DNA of 64,000 nt from Tabrizicola thermarum (GCF_003574395.1 NZ_KZ984538.1:144714-208713); one strand, 5' to 3'. Positions 7,830 to 16,395 are shown, counted from the stretch's first letter. Notes: generated by a model not told the origin, from the sequence alone. Made by a program: numbers and translations.

Positions 7830-8579
7830 ATGAGCGTTCTCCTCCTGACCGAAACCGCCCCGAACGAACCCCTTGTGCTGATCCCCGGCTTCATGGCCGA
7901 CGCGCGCAGCTTCATGCCGCAGATTGCCAGGCTTGGCGCGGACCGCCCGATCATCCTGCTGACCCCCGGCCTTGGCGAGACGGTCGAAAAGATCGCCGCC
8001 GGAATCGCCCCGCATCTGCCGCCGCGCTTTGCCCTGGTCGCGCATGGGCTGGGCGGCAACATCGCGATCGAGCTCTTGCGCAAACGGCCCGAAGCCGTGA
8101 CCCGCATCGCGCTGATCTCCACCGATCCCCTGCCCGAGACCCCGCACCTCGCCGCCCGGCAAGAGGCGCTGCTCGTCGCCGCCAAGACCGGGCACCTCCG
8201 GGCCTGCATGGCCCAGATGCTGCCCCTGACCGCGCTTTACGACGCGCCCTGGCGCGACGAGGTCATGGCCCTGGTCATCGACATGGCCGAGACCCTTGGC
8301 ATCGCGCAGTTCCGACGCCATCTTCGCGTGCTGCAACGCCGTCCCGACCAGCAGAAGACCCTGCGCAAGGCCCATGTGCCGACGATGGTGATCGCGGGCG
8401 CGGCCGACACGCTGGTCCCGCGCCGCCGGGCGGAATTCCTGGCCGCGATGATGCCGCAGGGCTGTCTGGAACTCATCGACGAGGCCGGCCACCTGCCGCA
8501 GCTTGAACAGCCCGAGGCGGTCACAAAGCTCTTGCAGACCTTCCTGTCGGGCCGCTTGCCGACGCTGATGCTGAGGTGA
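7830..8579 (+). CDS. Alpha/beta-hydrolase fold protein lacking the nucleophile Ser
   Basis: A 249-residue alpha/beta-hydrolase-fold protein. The elbow that is normally GxSxG reads AHGLGG, with Gly at residue 73 where the serine should be (codon GGG). The rest of the triad context is kept: Asp in AGAADTLVPRRR and His in DEAGHLPQLEQPEAV. The fold is complete (LVLIPGFMADARSF oxyanion region, cap and C-terminal helix), so it is not an obvious pseudogene. It could be a non-catalytic binding protein or use another nucleophile. The start at 7830 follows ACGGAAGG and fits the conserved N-terminus. It follows the hydrolase at 6905 by 127 bp and precedes the PHA locus. Confidence 0.8.
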   Translation: MSVLLLTETAPNEPLVLIPGFMADARSFMPQIARLGADRPIILLTPGLGETVEKIAAGIAPHLPPRFALVAHGLGGNIAIELLRKRPEAVTRIALISTDPLPETPHLAARQEALLVAAKTGHLRACMAQMLPLTALYDAPWRDEVMALVIDMAETLGIAQFRRHLRVLQRRPDQQKTLRKAHVPTMVIAGAADTLVPRRRAEFLAAMMPQGCLELIDEAGHLPQLEQPEAVTKLLQTFLSGRLPTLMLR

Positions 8580-8649
8580 TCCCCCCCGGCTGTCCCGCCC
8601 CCCGCAGGCCCACCGCCTGCAAGAGGTGCGCGACGACCCGCCCTGCGCG

Positions 8650-9918
8650 CTACTGCGCCGAGGCCAGCGCGATCTTCGCCTTGGGCTTGCCCGCCGCGCG
8701 GTCGATGAAGTTCAGCACCAGGGGCCGGATGTTCAACCGCCAGCTCTTCCCGGCGAAGATGCCGTAGTGCCCCGCGCCCGGCTCCAGATGGTGGCCCTTC
8801 CTCTCCTCGGGCAGGCCGGTCAGCAGCTTCAGCGCGGCGACACATTGACCGGGGGCCGAGATGTCGTCGTTGGCCCCCTCCACCGTCATCACCGAAACCC
8901 GGTTGATCGCGCCCATGTCCACCTTGCGGCCTGCCACCACGAACTCGTTCCGCGCAATCTCGCGGTTCTTGAAGATGCGTTCCACCGTGGACAGGTAGAA
9001 CTCGGCCGTCATGTCCATCACCGACAGATATTCGTCATAGAACCGGTTATGCGCATCGTGATCCGAGGCCTCGCCCCGGGCGACACGGAAGATCTGCTCG
9101 ACAAAGGCCTTGCCGTGCCGTTCGGCATTCATCGTCATGAAGCTTTGCAGCTGCAACAGCCCCGGATAGACCAGCCGTCCCGCGCCCTTGTACTTGAAGC
9201 CGACGCGCTGGATGGCGATGTGCTCCAGCTGTCCCATCGTCACCCGGCGGCCGAAATCCGTCACTTCGGTTGCGGCGGCATCGGGATCGACCGGCCCGCC
9301 GATCAGCACCAGCGACTTCGGCTGTGCCTCCGGGTCCTCGGCCGCCAGATAGGCCGTCGCGGCCAGCGTCAGCGGCGCGGGCTGGCAGACGGCGATGACA
9401 TGCGTGTCGGGGCCCAGCACCTTCATGAACTCGGCAAGATAGAGCGTGTAATCCTCGACATCGAACTTGCCCGCGCTGACCGGAATGTCGCGCGCATTGT
9501 GCCAGTCCGTCACATAAACGTCGGCATCGGGCAGAAGACTGGATACGGTGGATCGCAGCAGGGTCGCATAATGCCCCGACATCGGCGCAACCAGCAGGAC
9601 CTTGCGCGCCATGGGCGAGCGGCGGCGGACGTGGAAATGGACCAGATCGCCGAAGGGCTTTTCCACCACCTTCACCACGTCCACCAGATGGTCCTGCCCA
9701 TCCGGCCCCACGATCGACCGGATGCCCCAGTCGGGCTTGGCGACCATGCGGCTGAAGGTCCGTTCCGTCACCTCGCCCCAGGCCGCCATCAGCGGCAGCA
9801 CCGGGTTCAGCGACAGGGCGAAGACCGGGTAACTGGCAAAGGCCCGGGCAGAGGCGCCCAACCACTCATTCGTGTTGCGGGCGCTTTCCATCAGGTCGTA
9901 GGTGTACATATACTTCAT
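8650..9918 (-). CDS. phaZ: Intracellular polyhydroxyalkanoate depolymerase
   Basis: A 422-residue enzyme that mobilises stored poly-3-hydroxybutyrate in the cytoplasm. It has the PhaZ layout: N-terminal MKYMYTYDLMESARN, catalytic-domain start KVLLVAPMSGHYATLLRSTV, nucleophile motif VCQPA (Cys at about residue 178, as in the Ralstonia PhaZa1 type), the acid in VEGANDDISAP, and His in EPGAGHYGIFAG. The length is typical. The start at 9918 follows CAAGGAGACG. It is transcribed divergently from phaC, with a 96-bp shared intergenic region, so synthesis and degradation genes face opposite ways. Confidence 0.95.
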   Translation of the reverse strand: MKYMYTYDLMESARNTNEWLGASARAFASYPVFALSLNPVLPLMAAWGEVTERTFSRMVAKPDWGIRSIVGPDGQDHLVDVVKVVEKPFGDLVHFHVRRRSPMARKVLLVAPMSGHYATLLRSTVSSLLPDADVYVTDWHNARDIPVSAGKFDVEDYTLYLAEFMKVLGPDTHVIAVCQPAPLTLAATAYLAAEDPEAQPKSLVLIGGPVDPDAAATEVTDFGRRVTMGQLEHIAIQRVGFKYKGAGRLVYPGLLQLQSFMTMNAERHGKAFVEQIFRVARGEASDHDAHNRFYDEYLSVMDMTAEFYLSTVERIFKNREIARNEFVVAGRKVDMGAINRVSVMTVEGANDDISAPGQCVAALKLLTGLPEERKGHHLEPGAGHYGIFAGKSWRLNIRPLVLNFIDRAAGKPKAKIALASAQ

Positions 9919-10014
9919 CACGTCTCCTTGCCCCCGACGGGCGGATGTCGCATGGCGGGGCGCGGGACGCACCGGTATGCTGCACAGCGGCGACGATAGG
10001 GGGGAATGGTTCAC

Positions 10015-11814
10015 ATGACAACAGAAGACAGCACCCCCGAGACCAAAGCCGCATTGGAAAAGGCCGAACGGTTGCAGGCTAACCTCGCAAAGGTTGAGGA
10101 GTTGTCAAAGCGCCTCACCGCTGCGTTGACGCATCGGCGACAGGTCGACCCCGCGCTGAACGGCCCCGCGCCCGATGTCTACTTGAAGGCCGCCGCCGCC
10201 TGGTTCGCCGAGATGGTCTCGAACCCGGCGAAAGTGGTCGAGCATCAGGTGAACTACTGGGGCAAGACGCTGAAACATTATGTCGAGGCGCAACAGACCC
10301 TTGCGAAGGGCGAATTCAAGGCGCCCCCCGACCCGAACCCCAAGGATCGCCGGTTCAGCAATCCCCTGTGGGAGACGCATCCCTTCTTCAACTATCTCAA
10401 GCAGCAGTACCAGCTGAACGCCGAGGCGATCAGCACGGCCGTCGGCGACATGGAGACGCTGGACCCCGCCGACCGCAAGCGGGTGGAGTATTTCACGAAA
10501 CAGATCGTCGACATGTTCAGCCCCACGAACTTCCTGGGCACCAACCCCGAGGCGCTGGAAAAGGCGGTCGAGACGGACGGGGAATCCCTGGTGCAGGGGC
10601 TGGAGAACCTCGTCCGCGACATCGAATCGAACCAGGGCGATCTTCTGGTCACGCTGGCCGACCGCGAGGCCTTCCATGTCGGCCAGAACCTCGCCACCAC
10701 GCCGGGCGAGGTGGTCTACCGCAACCGGCTGCTGGAGCTGATCCAGTATGCGCCCACGACCGAGACCGTCCACAAGACGCCCCTCCTGATCTTCCCGCCC
10801 TGGATCAACAAGTTCTACGTCATGGACCTCAAGCCCGCGAATTCGCTCATCAAGTGGATCGTGGACCAGGGCTTCACCCTCTTCGTCGTCTCCTGGGTCA
10901 ACCCCGACGCCTCTTACGCCGGGACCGGAATGGACGACTATATCCGCGACGGCTTCCTGCGCGCCATGGCCGAGGTCCGCCGCATCACCGGCGAGAAACA
11001 GATCAACGCCGTCGGCTACTGCATCGCCGGCACCACGCTGGGCCTGACCCTTGCGCATCTGCATAAGGCCGGGGACACATCGGTCAGGACCGCCACCTTC
11101 TTCACCACGCTGACCGATTTCTCCGACCCGGGTGAGGTCGGCGTCTTCCTCAACGACGATTTCGTCGATGGCATCGAACGCCAGACCGCGCGCGACGGCA
11201 TCCTGTCCAAATTCTTCATGTCGCGCACCTTCAGCTTCCTGCGCTCGAACGACCTGATCTACACCCCCGCCATCAAGTCCTACATGCTGGGCGAGGCGCC
11301 GCCCGCCTTCGACCTGCTCTACTGGAATGGCGACGGGACCAACCTGCCCGCGAAGATGGCCATCGAATACCTGCGCGGCCTCTGCCAGAACGACGGTTTC
11401 GCCAAGGGAGAGTTCCAGGTCTTCGGCCGCCCCGTCAGCCTGGCCGACGTGCAACTTCCCCTCTGCGCCATCGCCTGCGAGACCGACCACATCGCGCCGT
11501 GGAAAGCCTCGTTCAACGGCATCAGGCAGATGGGGTCGAAGGACAAGACCTTCATCCTGTCCGAATCCGGCCACATCGCCGGGATCATCAACCCGCCCGC
11601 CAAGGACAAGTACGGCCACTACACCAACGACGCCCCCGTCGCGGGCGACCCCGAGGCATGGCTGAAATCCGCGACCTTCCACAAGGGCAGCTGGTGGCCC
11701 CGCTGGGCCGATTGGCTGGCCCGGCAGTCCGGCCCGATGATTCCCGCGCGGAAACCGGCCGATTCGCTGGGCCCCGCGCCGGGCACCTACGTGGTGGCCC
11801 AGCCGCAGCTCTGA
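10015..11814 (+). CDS. phaC: Class I poly(R)-hydroxyalkanoate synthase
   Basis: A 599-residue class I PHA synthase that polymerises (R)-3-hydroxyacyl-CoA at the granule surface. The PhaC N-terminal domain covers about residues 90-260 (WETHPFFNYLKQQYQLNA). The catalytic domain has the lipase-like box GYCIAG with Cys at about residue 336, Asp in CETDHIAPW, and His in SESGHIAGIINPP. The length fits class I. Two ATGs are possible (10006, 10015); 10015 is preferred because the run AGGGGGG ends 10 bases upstream of it but only 1 base from the other. It is followed by phaP and phaR. Confidence 0.96.
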   Translation: MTTEDSTPETKAALEKAERLQANLAKVEELSKRLTAALTHRRQVDPALNGPAPDVYLKAAAAWFAEMVSNPAKVVEHQVNYWGKTLKHYVEAQQTLAKGEFKAPPDPNPKDRRFSNPLWETHPFFNYLKQQYQLNAEAISTAVGDMETLDPADRKRVEYFTKQIVDMFSPTNFLGTNPEALEKAVETDGESLVQGLENLVRDIESNQGDLLVTLADREAFHVGQNLATTPGEVVYRNRLLELIQYAPTTETVHKTPLLIFPPWINKFYVMDLKPANSLIKWIVDQGFTLFVVSWVNPDASYAGTGMDDYIRDGFLRAMAEVRRITGEKQINAVGYCIAGTTLGLTLAHLHKAGDTSVRTATFFTTLTDFSDPGEVGVFLNDDFVDGIERQTARDGILSKFFMSRTFSFLRSNDLIYTPAIKSYMLGEAPPAFDLLYWNGDGTNLPAKMAIEYLRGLCQNDGFAKGEFQVFGRPVSLADVQLPLCAIACETDHIAPWKASFNGIRQMGSKDKTFILSESGHIAGIINPPAKDKYGHYTNDAPVAGDPEAWLKSATFHKGSWWPRWADWLARQSGPMIPARKPADSLGPAPGTYVVAQPQL

Positions 11815-11862
11815 CATTTCACCCGCTTTCCGCAGGGTTAACCCGCTCGCCTTCCGGTTTTG

Positions 11863-11873
11863 CTGCGATGCAG
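11863..11873 (+). promoter_or_regulatory. PhaR operator 1
   Basis: CTGC-GAT-GCAG exactly matches CTGC-N3-GCAG, the PhaR recognition sequence described for Paracoccus denitrificans. It lies 19 bp upstream of the -35-like hexamer of phaP. Confidence 0.75.
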
Positions 11874-11881
11874 AAAAAGAC

Positions 11882-11910
11882 TTGAAATGCTGCGCCGCAG
11901 CATCTATATC
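11882..11910 (+). promoter_or_regulatory. phaP promoter with embedded PhaR operator 2
   Basis: TTGAAA (11882-11887), a 17-bp spacer, then TATATC (11905-11910) form a good sigma-70-type promoter. A second PhaR site, CTGC-GCC-GCAG at 11890-11900, fills the spacer, so bound PhaR would block RNA polymerase directly. This fits known PHB-responsive derepression of phasin genes. Confidence 0.75.
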
Positions 11911-11971
11911 TCTGTCATGAAGACGGGGTAGCATCCCCGAGAGAAACGCCCCTCAGATCGGAGATATGACA

Positions 11972-12421
11972 ATGACCAAGACCCCGGATTTCACCAAAGT
12001 CATGCAGGACATGATGGCCTCGTTCCCGGTTGACGCCTCGGCGTTCCAGAACGCGTTCAAGACCCAGGCCGCCTTCGCCGAGAAGTTCTCGAAAGTGGCG
12101 ATCGAAGCGGCTGAAAAGTCGACCGAGATCACCGCCAAATGGACCAAGGACGCGCTGGCCAAGGTTGGCGAGATCGCCAAGGCCAAGGCCGAGCCGGCCG
12201 ACTACACCAAGTCGATGACCGACTTCGCTTCGGCCGCTGCCGAAATGGCTGCCGAGAATCTGGCCGCCTTCGCCGAAGTCGCCAAGAAGGTGCAGATGGA
12301 AACCGTCGAGCTGATGCTGGCCGCCGGCAAGGACATGTCGGAAGACGCGACCGCCGCCGTCAAGAAAGCCACCACCGAGGTGACCAACGTCGCCAAGAAG
12401 GCCGCTGCGGCCGCGAAGTAA
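11972..12421 (+). CDS. phaP: Phasin (PHA granule-associated protein)
   Basis: A 149-residue, Ala/Lys-rich, largely helical phasin that coats PHA granules. The sequence shows the phasin core (PDFTKVMQDMMASFPVDASAFQNAFKTQAAFAEKFSKVAIEAAEKSTEITAKW), followed by amphipathic Ala-rich helices and a VAKKAAAAAK tail. It has no signal peptide or cysteine. Two ATGs compete (11966 and 11972); GGAG at 11960-11963 is 2 bases from the first but 8 from the second, so 11972 is chosen. Expression is probably repressed by PhaR through the two upstream operators and ends at a strong terminator. Confidence 0.93.
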   Translation: MTKTPDFTKVMQDMMASFPVDASAFQNAFKTQAAFAEKFSKVAIEAAEKSTEITAKWTKDALAKVGEIAKAKAEPADYTKSMTDFASAAAEMAAENLAAFAEVAKKVQMETVELMLAAGKDMSEDATAAVKKATTEVTNVAKKAAAAAK

Positions 12422-12471
12422 TTCGCCAGGGTCCAGGTAACGAGTTCTGCGTTCCCCCAGGACGCGGCAAA

Positions 12472-12498
12472 GGCCCGGAGGCAACTCCGGGCCGTTTT
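12472..12498 (+). terminator. Rho-independent terminator of phaP
   Basis: GGCCCGGAG-GCAA-CTCCGGGCC stem-loop followed by GTTTTC, 50 bp after the phaP stop. It separates phaP from phaR. Confidence 0.85.
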
Positions 12499-12617
12499 CA
12501 TTCGGCCCTTCCCCTCGCCGGAGCCGACCGCCCGGACGGGTGCCGTGAAAGATTTGCTTTTCGCTGCACCCCGCCTTAGGCTTCTCTGCAAGCGCAAAGT
12601 CCCTGGGGGAGGGAACC

Positions 12618-13172
12618 ATGGCCGATACCGACAAGCCGCTTCTCATCAAGCGTTACGCCAGCCGCCGTCTCTACAACACCGAGACTTCGGATTACGTCAC
12701 CCTGGAAGACATCGCAGGGTTCATCCGCCAGGGCCGCGACGTGCAGATCGTCGACCTGAAGACCGGCGATGACCTGACGCGCCAGTATCTCCTTCAGATC
12801 GTCGCGGAACATGAATCCAAGGGCGAAAGCGTGCTGCCCGTCGGCGTCCTCACCGATCTCGTCCGCAGCTACGCGACCGGCATGCAGGCGGTGATGCCGC
12901 AGTTCCTGGCCTCTTCCTTCGAAATGCTGCGCGACAGCCAGGCCAAGATGGTGGAAAACCTTGCCGCCTTTCCCAATCCGATGGCCGCCGTCCCCGGGTT
13001 CGAGGCGTTGCGCAAGCAGCAAGAGGCGTTCCTCAAGACGATGATGGGCGGGATGCCCGGCTGGTCCGGCTCCGGCCCCGCCAAAGAGGACGAGGCCTCC
13101 GCCTCCACCGACGACATCGCCGAGATCAAGAAGCAACTGGCCGAGTTGCAGAAGAAACTCTCCCGGCTCTGA
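12618..13172 (+). CDS. phaR: PHA synthesis repressor PhaR
   Basis: A 184-residue repressor that senses PHB and binds CTGC-N3-GCAG sites. The PHB/PHA accumulation regulator DNA-binding domain is N-terminal (LIKRYASRRLYNTETSDYVTLEDIAGFIRQG, about residues 8-38), followed by the PHB_acc domain (DDLTRQYLLQIVAEHESKG) and a C-terminal coiled coil (DIAEIKKQLAELQKKLSRL). CTGGGGGAGGG upstream of the ATG serves as a ribosome-binding region. It has its own transcription unit after the phaP terminator; no exact CTGC-N3-GCAG site was found before it, so autoregulation is not evident. The following 176 bp up to 13348 show nothing notable. Confidence 0.95.
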   Translation: MADTDKPLLIKRYASRRLYNTETSDYVTLEDIAGFIRQGRDVQIVDLKTGDDLTRQYLLQIVAEHESKGESVLPVGVLTDLVRSYATGMQAVMPQFLASSFEMLRDSQAKMVENLAAFPNPMAAVPGFEALRKQQEAFLKTMMGGMPGWSGSGPAKEDEASASTDDIAEIKKQLAELQKKLSRL

Positions 13173-13348
13173 CGGCTCGGGGTCTTCAGGTGCCGCGCCT
13201 CTCCCCTGCTTTCCCCGTCCCCGGCCCGATCCGGGGCCTCGGCGCAACGATGGGCGCAGGCCCCGGGGCGGCGCGCTGCCGCCTCTCGCCCGCAGTCGAC
13301 GCCTTCGGCAACCCTGCCCATCCGATCACCCCGCACCGGGCCTGACCC

Positions 13349-14293
13349 ATGGCCGAAGCCGAAGGCCGCATCACGCTCTGGGGGATCGAGGTCTTCGTGG
13401 CCGCCGCCGAAGAAGGCTCGATCTCTGCCGCCGCCCGCCGCCTGGGCGTCTCGCCCTCCGCCGTCAGCCAGCAACTGACCGCGCTCGAGGCCGCGCTGGG
13501 GGCCTCGCTCCTCGACCGCGCCAACCGCCCCGTGCAGGTCACACCCGCCGGGGCGATGTTCCGCCGCCACGCGCAGACCATCCTCAACGCCGCCTCCGAG
13601 GCGCGCGCCGAACTGGCGATGGCCGATCTTGCCGGGCTGACCACGCTCCGCCTTGGCGTGATCGAGGATTTTGACAGCGACGTGACCCCGCGCCTTCTGA
13701 CCGCTCTGGCCAGGGACCTGAAGGGCTGCCGCTTCCTGCTGGAAACCGGCGCCAGCCACCGGCTGATGGACCAGCTCGAGGCGCGCGCGCTTGACATCGT
13801 CATCGCCGCCGACAGCGCGGACCAGACGCCGGAGGACTGGCGCGAGGTCCACCCGATCCTCTCCGAACCCTTCGTCGCCGTGACCCCCCCGGCCGCGAGG
13901 ATCGACGATCTGCCCCTCATCCTCTACACCGCCCGTCACCTGATGGGCCGCCAGATCGCCGCCCACCTCGCCCGCCACGGCCTGAAGCCCGCGCACCGCT
14001 TCGAGCTTGACAGCTACGCCGCGATCCTCGCCATGGTCGCGGGGGGCGAGGGCTGGACGATCCTCACCCCCCTCGCGCTGCACCAGGCCCGCGCCTTCCG
14101 CGAGAAGGTCGAGGTCCGCCCCCTGCCCTTGCCCGCGCTCGCCCGCACCCTGTCGCTCTCGGCCCGCGCCGGGATCCTGCAGGACATCCCGGCCCAGATC
14201 ACCCAGCGCGTGAAGCCGCTCATCGCCGAGGTGGTCATCGCCCCCGCCGTCAAGGCCACTCCCTGGCTCGCCCCGACGCTGCGCGTGCTCTGA
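13349..14293 (+). CDS. LysR-family transcriptional regulator
   Basis: A 314-residue LysR-type regulator. The winged helix-turn-helix is at about residues 10-66 (IEVFVAAAEEGSISAAARRLGVSPSAVSQQLTALEAALGASLLDR), followed by the linker helix and a periplasmic-binding-like effector domain (TLRLGVIEDFDSDVTPRLLTALA). The effector is unknown. There is no divergently transcribed neighbour to point at a target: the gene upstream is phaR in the same direction, and the next gene downstream converges on it. The ATG at 13349 starts close to the conserved HTH. Confidence 0.88.
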   Translation: MAEAEGRITLWGIEVFVAAAEEGSISAAARRLGVSPSAVSQQLTALEAALGASLLDRANRPVQVTPAGAMFRRHAQTILNAASEARAELAMADLAGLTTLRLGVIEDFDSDVTPRLLTALARDLKGCRFLLETGASHRLMDQLEARALDIVIAADSADQTPEDWREVHPILSEPFVAVTPPAARIDDLPLILYTARHLMGRQIAAHLARHGLKPAHRFELDSYAAILAMVAGGEGWTILTPLALHQARAFREKVEVRPLPLPALARTLSLSARAGILQDIPAQITQRVKPLIAEVVIAPAVKATPWLAPTLRVL

Positions 14294-14347
14294 CAGGCCC
14301 CGCCCGGCGACCCGCGCAGCGCCTCGGGCTTGCCCTGCTGCCTGCTC

Positions 14348-14380
14348 TTTTTCCAAATACTCCCGCCGGAGGCATCCGAC
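14348..14380 (+). repeat. Dispersed repeat 'CCAAATACTCCCGCCGGAGGC', copy A
   Basis: TTTTTCCAAATACTCCCGCC followed by GGAGGCATCCGAC. Related copies are at 19580-19611 (ending in the same GGAGGCATCCGAC) and, reversed, at 57383-57408. All are intergenic. Confidence 0.6.
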
Positions 14381-14490
14381 CGTCCGGCCAGGCGCCGCGC
14401 CCGACTGTGCCGGACTGCCGGACGGACCCGGACAGCAAGGCCCCCCTCTCGCCGGTGGCGCGCGGATGGAAGAGGGCGGTTTGGCTCAAA

Positions 14491-14560
14491 AGGTTGACGA
14501 TTGCTGAACGCCCGCGGCCAACCCGTTGATTTCCTTGACTCTGAAAACCTGACCACGCGT
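14491..14560 (+). repeat. Dispersed intergenic repeat, copy 4 (diverged)
   Basis: Contains GCTGAACGCCCGCGGCCAAC followed by CCGTTGATTTCC, matching the TGAACGCCC / CCAACCC / TTGATTCC blocks of the copies at 28856 and 57101, but the GCGC palindrome is missing. It lies between convergent genes (LysR and the aminotransferase). Confidence 0.5.
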
Positions 14561-14567
14561 GGGCAGC

Positions 14568-15755
14568 TCAGCCGCGTACCTCGGCCGCCGCCTCCAGGAT
14601 CGCCCGCGCGACATAGTCCAGCTCTCCGTCCGTCAGCCGCACCGGCAGCCGCACGTCGCAGGCCCGCATCAGCATCGCCCGGGTCTTGGGCAGGTCCGGC
14701 ACCTCGCCCAGGAACTGCCAGTTCCAGAAGGCCCGCGCGTTGCCTTCGCTCAGCCCGAAGACCTGCACCAGGACCCCCCGCGCCCTGGCCGCCGTCTGGA
14801 ACGCCACTGCCTCGGCATCCGACCAGCCGCCCACCAGGTTGAACTGGATCGAGTCCGGTGCACGTTCCTCCGGCCCCAGGGCCTCCGGCACCGCCAGATG
14901 CGACGACAGGTTCAGCTGACCGGCCACCCGGTCATGCCCTGCCCGCCCCTTCGCGACCCGCTCCGCCACCAGCGGCAATTGCGGCCGGATCACCGCCGCC
15001 GACAGGTTCTGCATCCGCAGATTATACAGCGGCAGCTTGTTCTGCCAATGCGCGCAGGAATTCGTGAGGCCCGGATGCTTCTTCCAGTTCGCCTCATAGG
15101 CCCCCGACATGATGATCGCCCGCGCCGCGATTTCGGGATCGTCGGTGATCATGATCCCGCCCTCGCCGGCGTTCACCAGCTTGTAGGACTGAAAGCTGAA
15201 GCAGCCGACGCGGCCGATCGTGCCGATGTTGCGCCCGCCCCAGACCGTGCCCAGGCTGTGCGCCGCATCCTCGATCACCGGCACGCCCGCCGCATCGCAC
15301 AGCGCCATGATCGCATCCATGTCGCTGGTATGCCCGCGCATGTGGGAAATCATCACCGCGTCCGCCCCCGGCAGCTTGGCCGCGAAGTCGCCCATGTCGA
15401 TCCGGTAGTTGTCCCCCACCTCGACCAGCAGCGGCACACAGTCGGCATGGACCACTGACGAGGGAACCGCCGCGAAGGTGAAGGCCGGGATCAGGACCCG
15501 GGCGCCCTTCGGCAGGTCCAGCGCCTTCAAGGACAGGAAAAGCGCCGCCGAACAGGAGGACACCGCCAGCGCATAGCGTGCGCCCAGAAGTTCGGCGAAC
15601 TCGGCCTCCAGCAGCGCCACGGGCGCATCCGAGGGCGCCGTATAGCGGAAGAGATCGCCCGATGACAGCAGCCGGTCGATCTCGGCCCGTGCGGCCTCGG
15701 GGATCGGCTCGGCGTCATGAACATTGGGGGCAAGGGTTTGACCGTCGGGGGCCAT
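14568..15755 (-). CDS. DegT/DnrJ/EryC1/StrS-family PLP aminotransferase
   Basis: A 395-residue fold-type I PLP enzyme related to sugar aminotransferases. The PLP phosphate region is SSCSAALFLSLKAL (about residues 84-97). The aspartate that stacks on the cofactor is in VIEDAAHSLG, and the Schiff-base lysine is in SFQSYKLVNAGEGG. The substrate is unknown: there is no nucleotide-sugar or polysaccharide cluster nearby, so it is an isolated member that may act on a cofactor or small metabolite. The ATG at 15755 is preceded by AAAAGGTG, which is part of a long hairpin (15761-15793) that could control translation. Confidence 0.85.
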   Translation of the reverse strand: MAPDGQTLAPNVHDAEPIPEAARAEIDRLLSSGDLFRYTAPSDAPVALLEAEFAELLGARYALAVSSCSAALFLSLKALDLPKGARVLIPAFTFAAVPSSVVHADCVPLLVEVGDNYRIDMGDFAAKLPGADAVMISHMRGHTSDMDAIMALCDAAGVPVIEDAAHSLGTVWGGRNIGTIGRVGCFSFQSYKLVNAGEGGIMITDDPEIAARAIIMSGAYEANWKKHPGLTNSCAHWQNKLPLYNLRMQNLSAAVIRPQLPLVAERVAKGRAGHDRVAGQLNLSSHLAVPEALGPEERAPDSIQFNLVGGWSDAEAVAFQTAARARGVLVQVFGLSEGNARAFWNWQFLGEVPDLPKTRAMLMRACDVRLPVRLTDGELDYVARAILEAAAEVRG

Positions 15756-15760
15756 TCGTG

Positions 15761-15793
15761 CACCTTTTCTTAATCCGATGTTAAGAAAAGGTG
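15761..15793 (-). promoter_or_regulatory. 13-bp inverted repeat masking the ribosome-binding site
   Basis: Perfect 13-bp arms, CACCTTTTCTTAA and TTAAGAAAAGGTG, with a 7-nt loop end 5 bp before the aminotransferase ATG. The second arm carries the Shine-Dalgarno (AAAAGGTG on the minus strand), so the mRNA could hide its own ribosome-binding site. Alternatively it is a dyad operator. Confidence 0.7.
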
Positions 15794-15849
15794 TAAACCC
15801 GCAAAGGATCACACGCCAGTGACAAATTCGGCGCCTTGCGTCTTTCCGC

Positions 15850-16395
15850 CTAGATTTTCACACCGGCGCGCGCCGCGACCATATGTGTTGCGGTTTCCAG
15901 CTCGTGCCAGGCGGTCCGCGCCATCGACCGGAATACCATGATCTCGAAGGCATAGTCGCCCGTCCGCAGGATCACCGCGTTCATGTGATTGACCCCTGTC
16001 CGCAGCGCCCGGCCCACCGGACAGGCGCCCAGCCGCAGGTCCGTCGGCACCAGTCGCGCCAGCACATCCACCGCCGCCGGACCGGACAGTGCCAGCACCG
16101 TCCAGCCGTCCGACTGATCCGTCACCGCGGCCCCCTCCAGCGCCGGGCAGTCCACTCCGATCAGAAACGCCTGCTCGCGCCCGGTCCAGACGATCCGCGC
16201 GCCCTTCCTTTCATGGAAGCTGTTCGGCTCGGGCATCGACAGCCCCAGCGGCCTCAGCCCCTTGGCCACCGCCTTCGTCCCGCCCGGCAGGACGGCGATG
16301 CTGGTGATCGGGCCGACCTGGACCTCAGCCAGCGTCACGCCGCCAACGTTCATGCTGCGCCCGTCGAGGGCCGATTTCGCGATCAGTTCAGGCAC
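15850..16395 (-). CDS. soxG: Sarcosine oxidase, gamma subunit
   Basis: A 181-residue gamma subunit of heterotetrameric sarcosine oxidase. Family stretches include RIVWTGREQAFLIG, LALSGPAAVDVLARLVPTDLRLGACPVGRALRTGVNHMNAVILRTGDYAFEIMVFRSMARTAWHEL. It resembles the folate-binding half of aminomethyltransferases and supports assembly of the complex. It is the last gene of soxB-soxD-soxA-soxG and overlaps the soxA stop by 8 bp. Confidence 0.92.
   Translation of the reverse strand: MPELIAKSALDGRSMNVGGVTLAEVQVGPITSIAVLPGGTKAVAKGLRPLGLSMPEPNSFHERKGARIVWTGREQAFLIGVDCPALEGAAVTDQSDGWTVLALSGPAAVDVLARLVPTDLRLGACPVGRALRTGVNHMNAVILRTGDYAFEIMVFRSMARTAWHELETATHMVAARAGVKI

Noticed and set aside
9919-10014. 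PhaR operators in the phaZ-phaC divergent gap
   Set aside because: CTGCACAGC is present but no CTGC-N3/4-GCAG match, so no operator is called.
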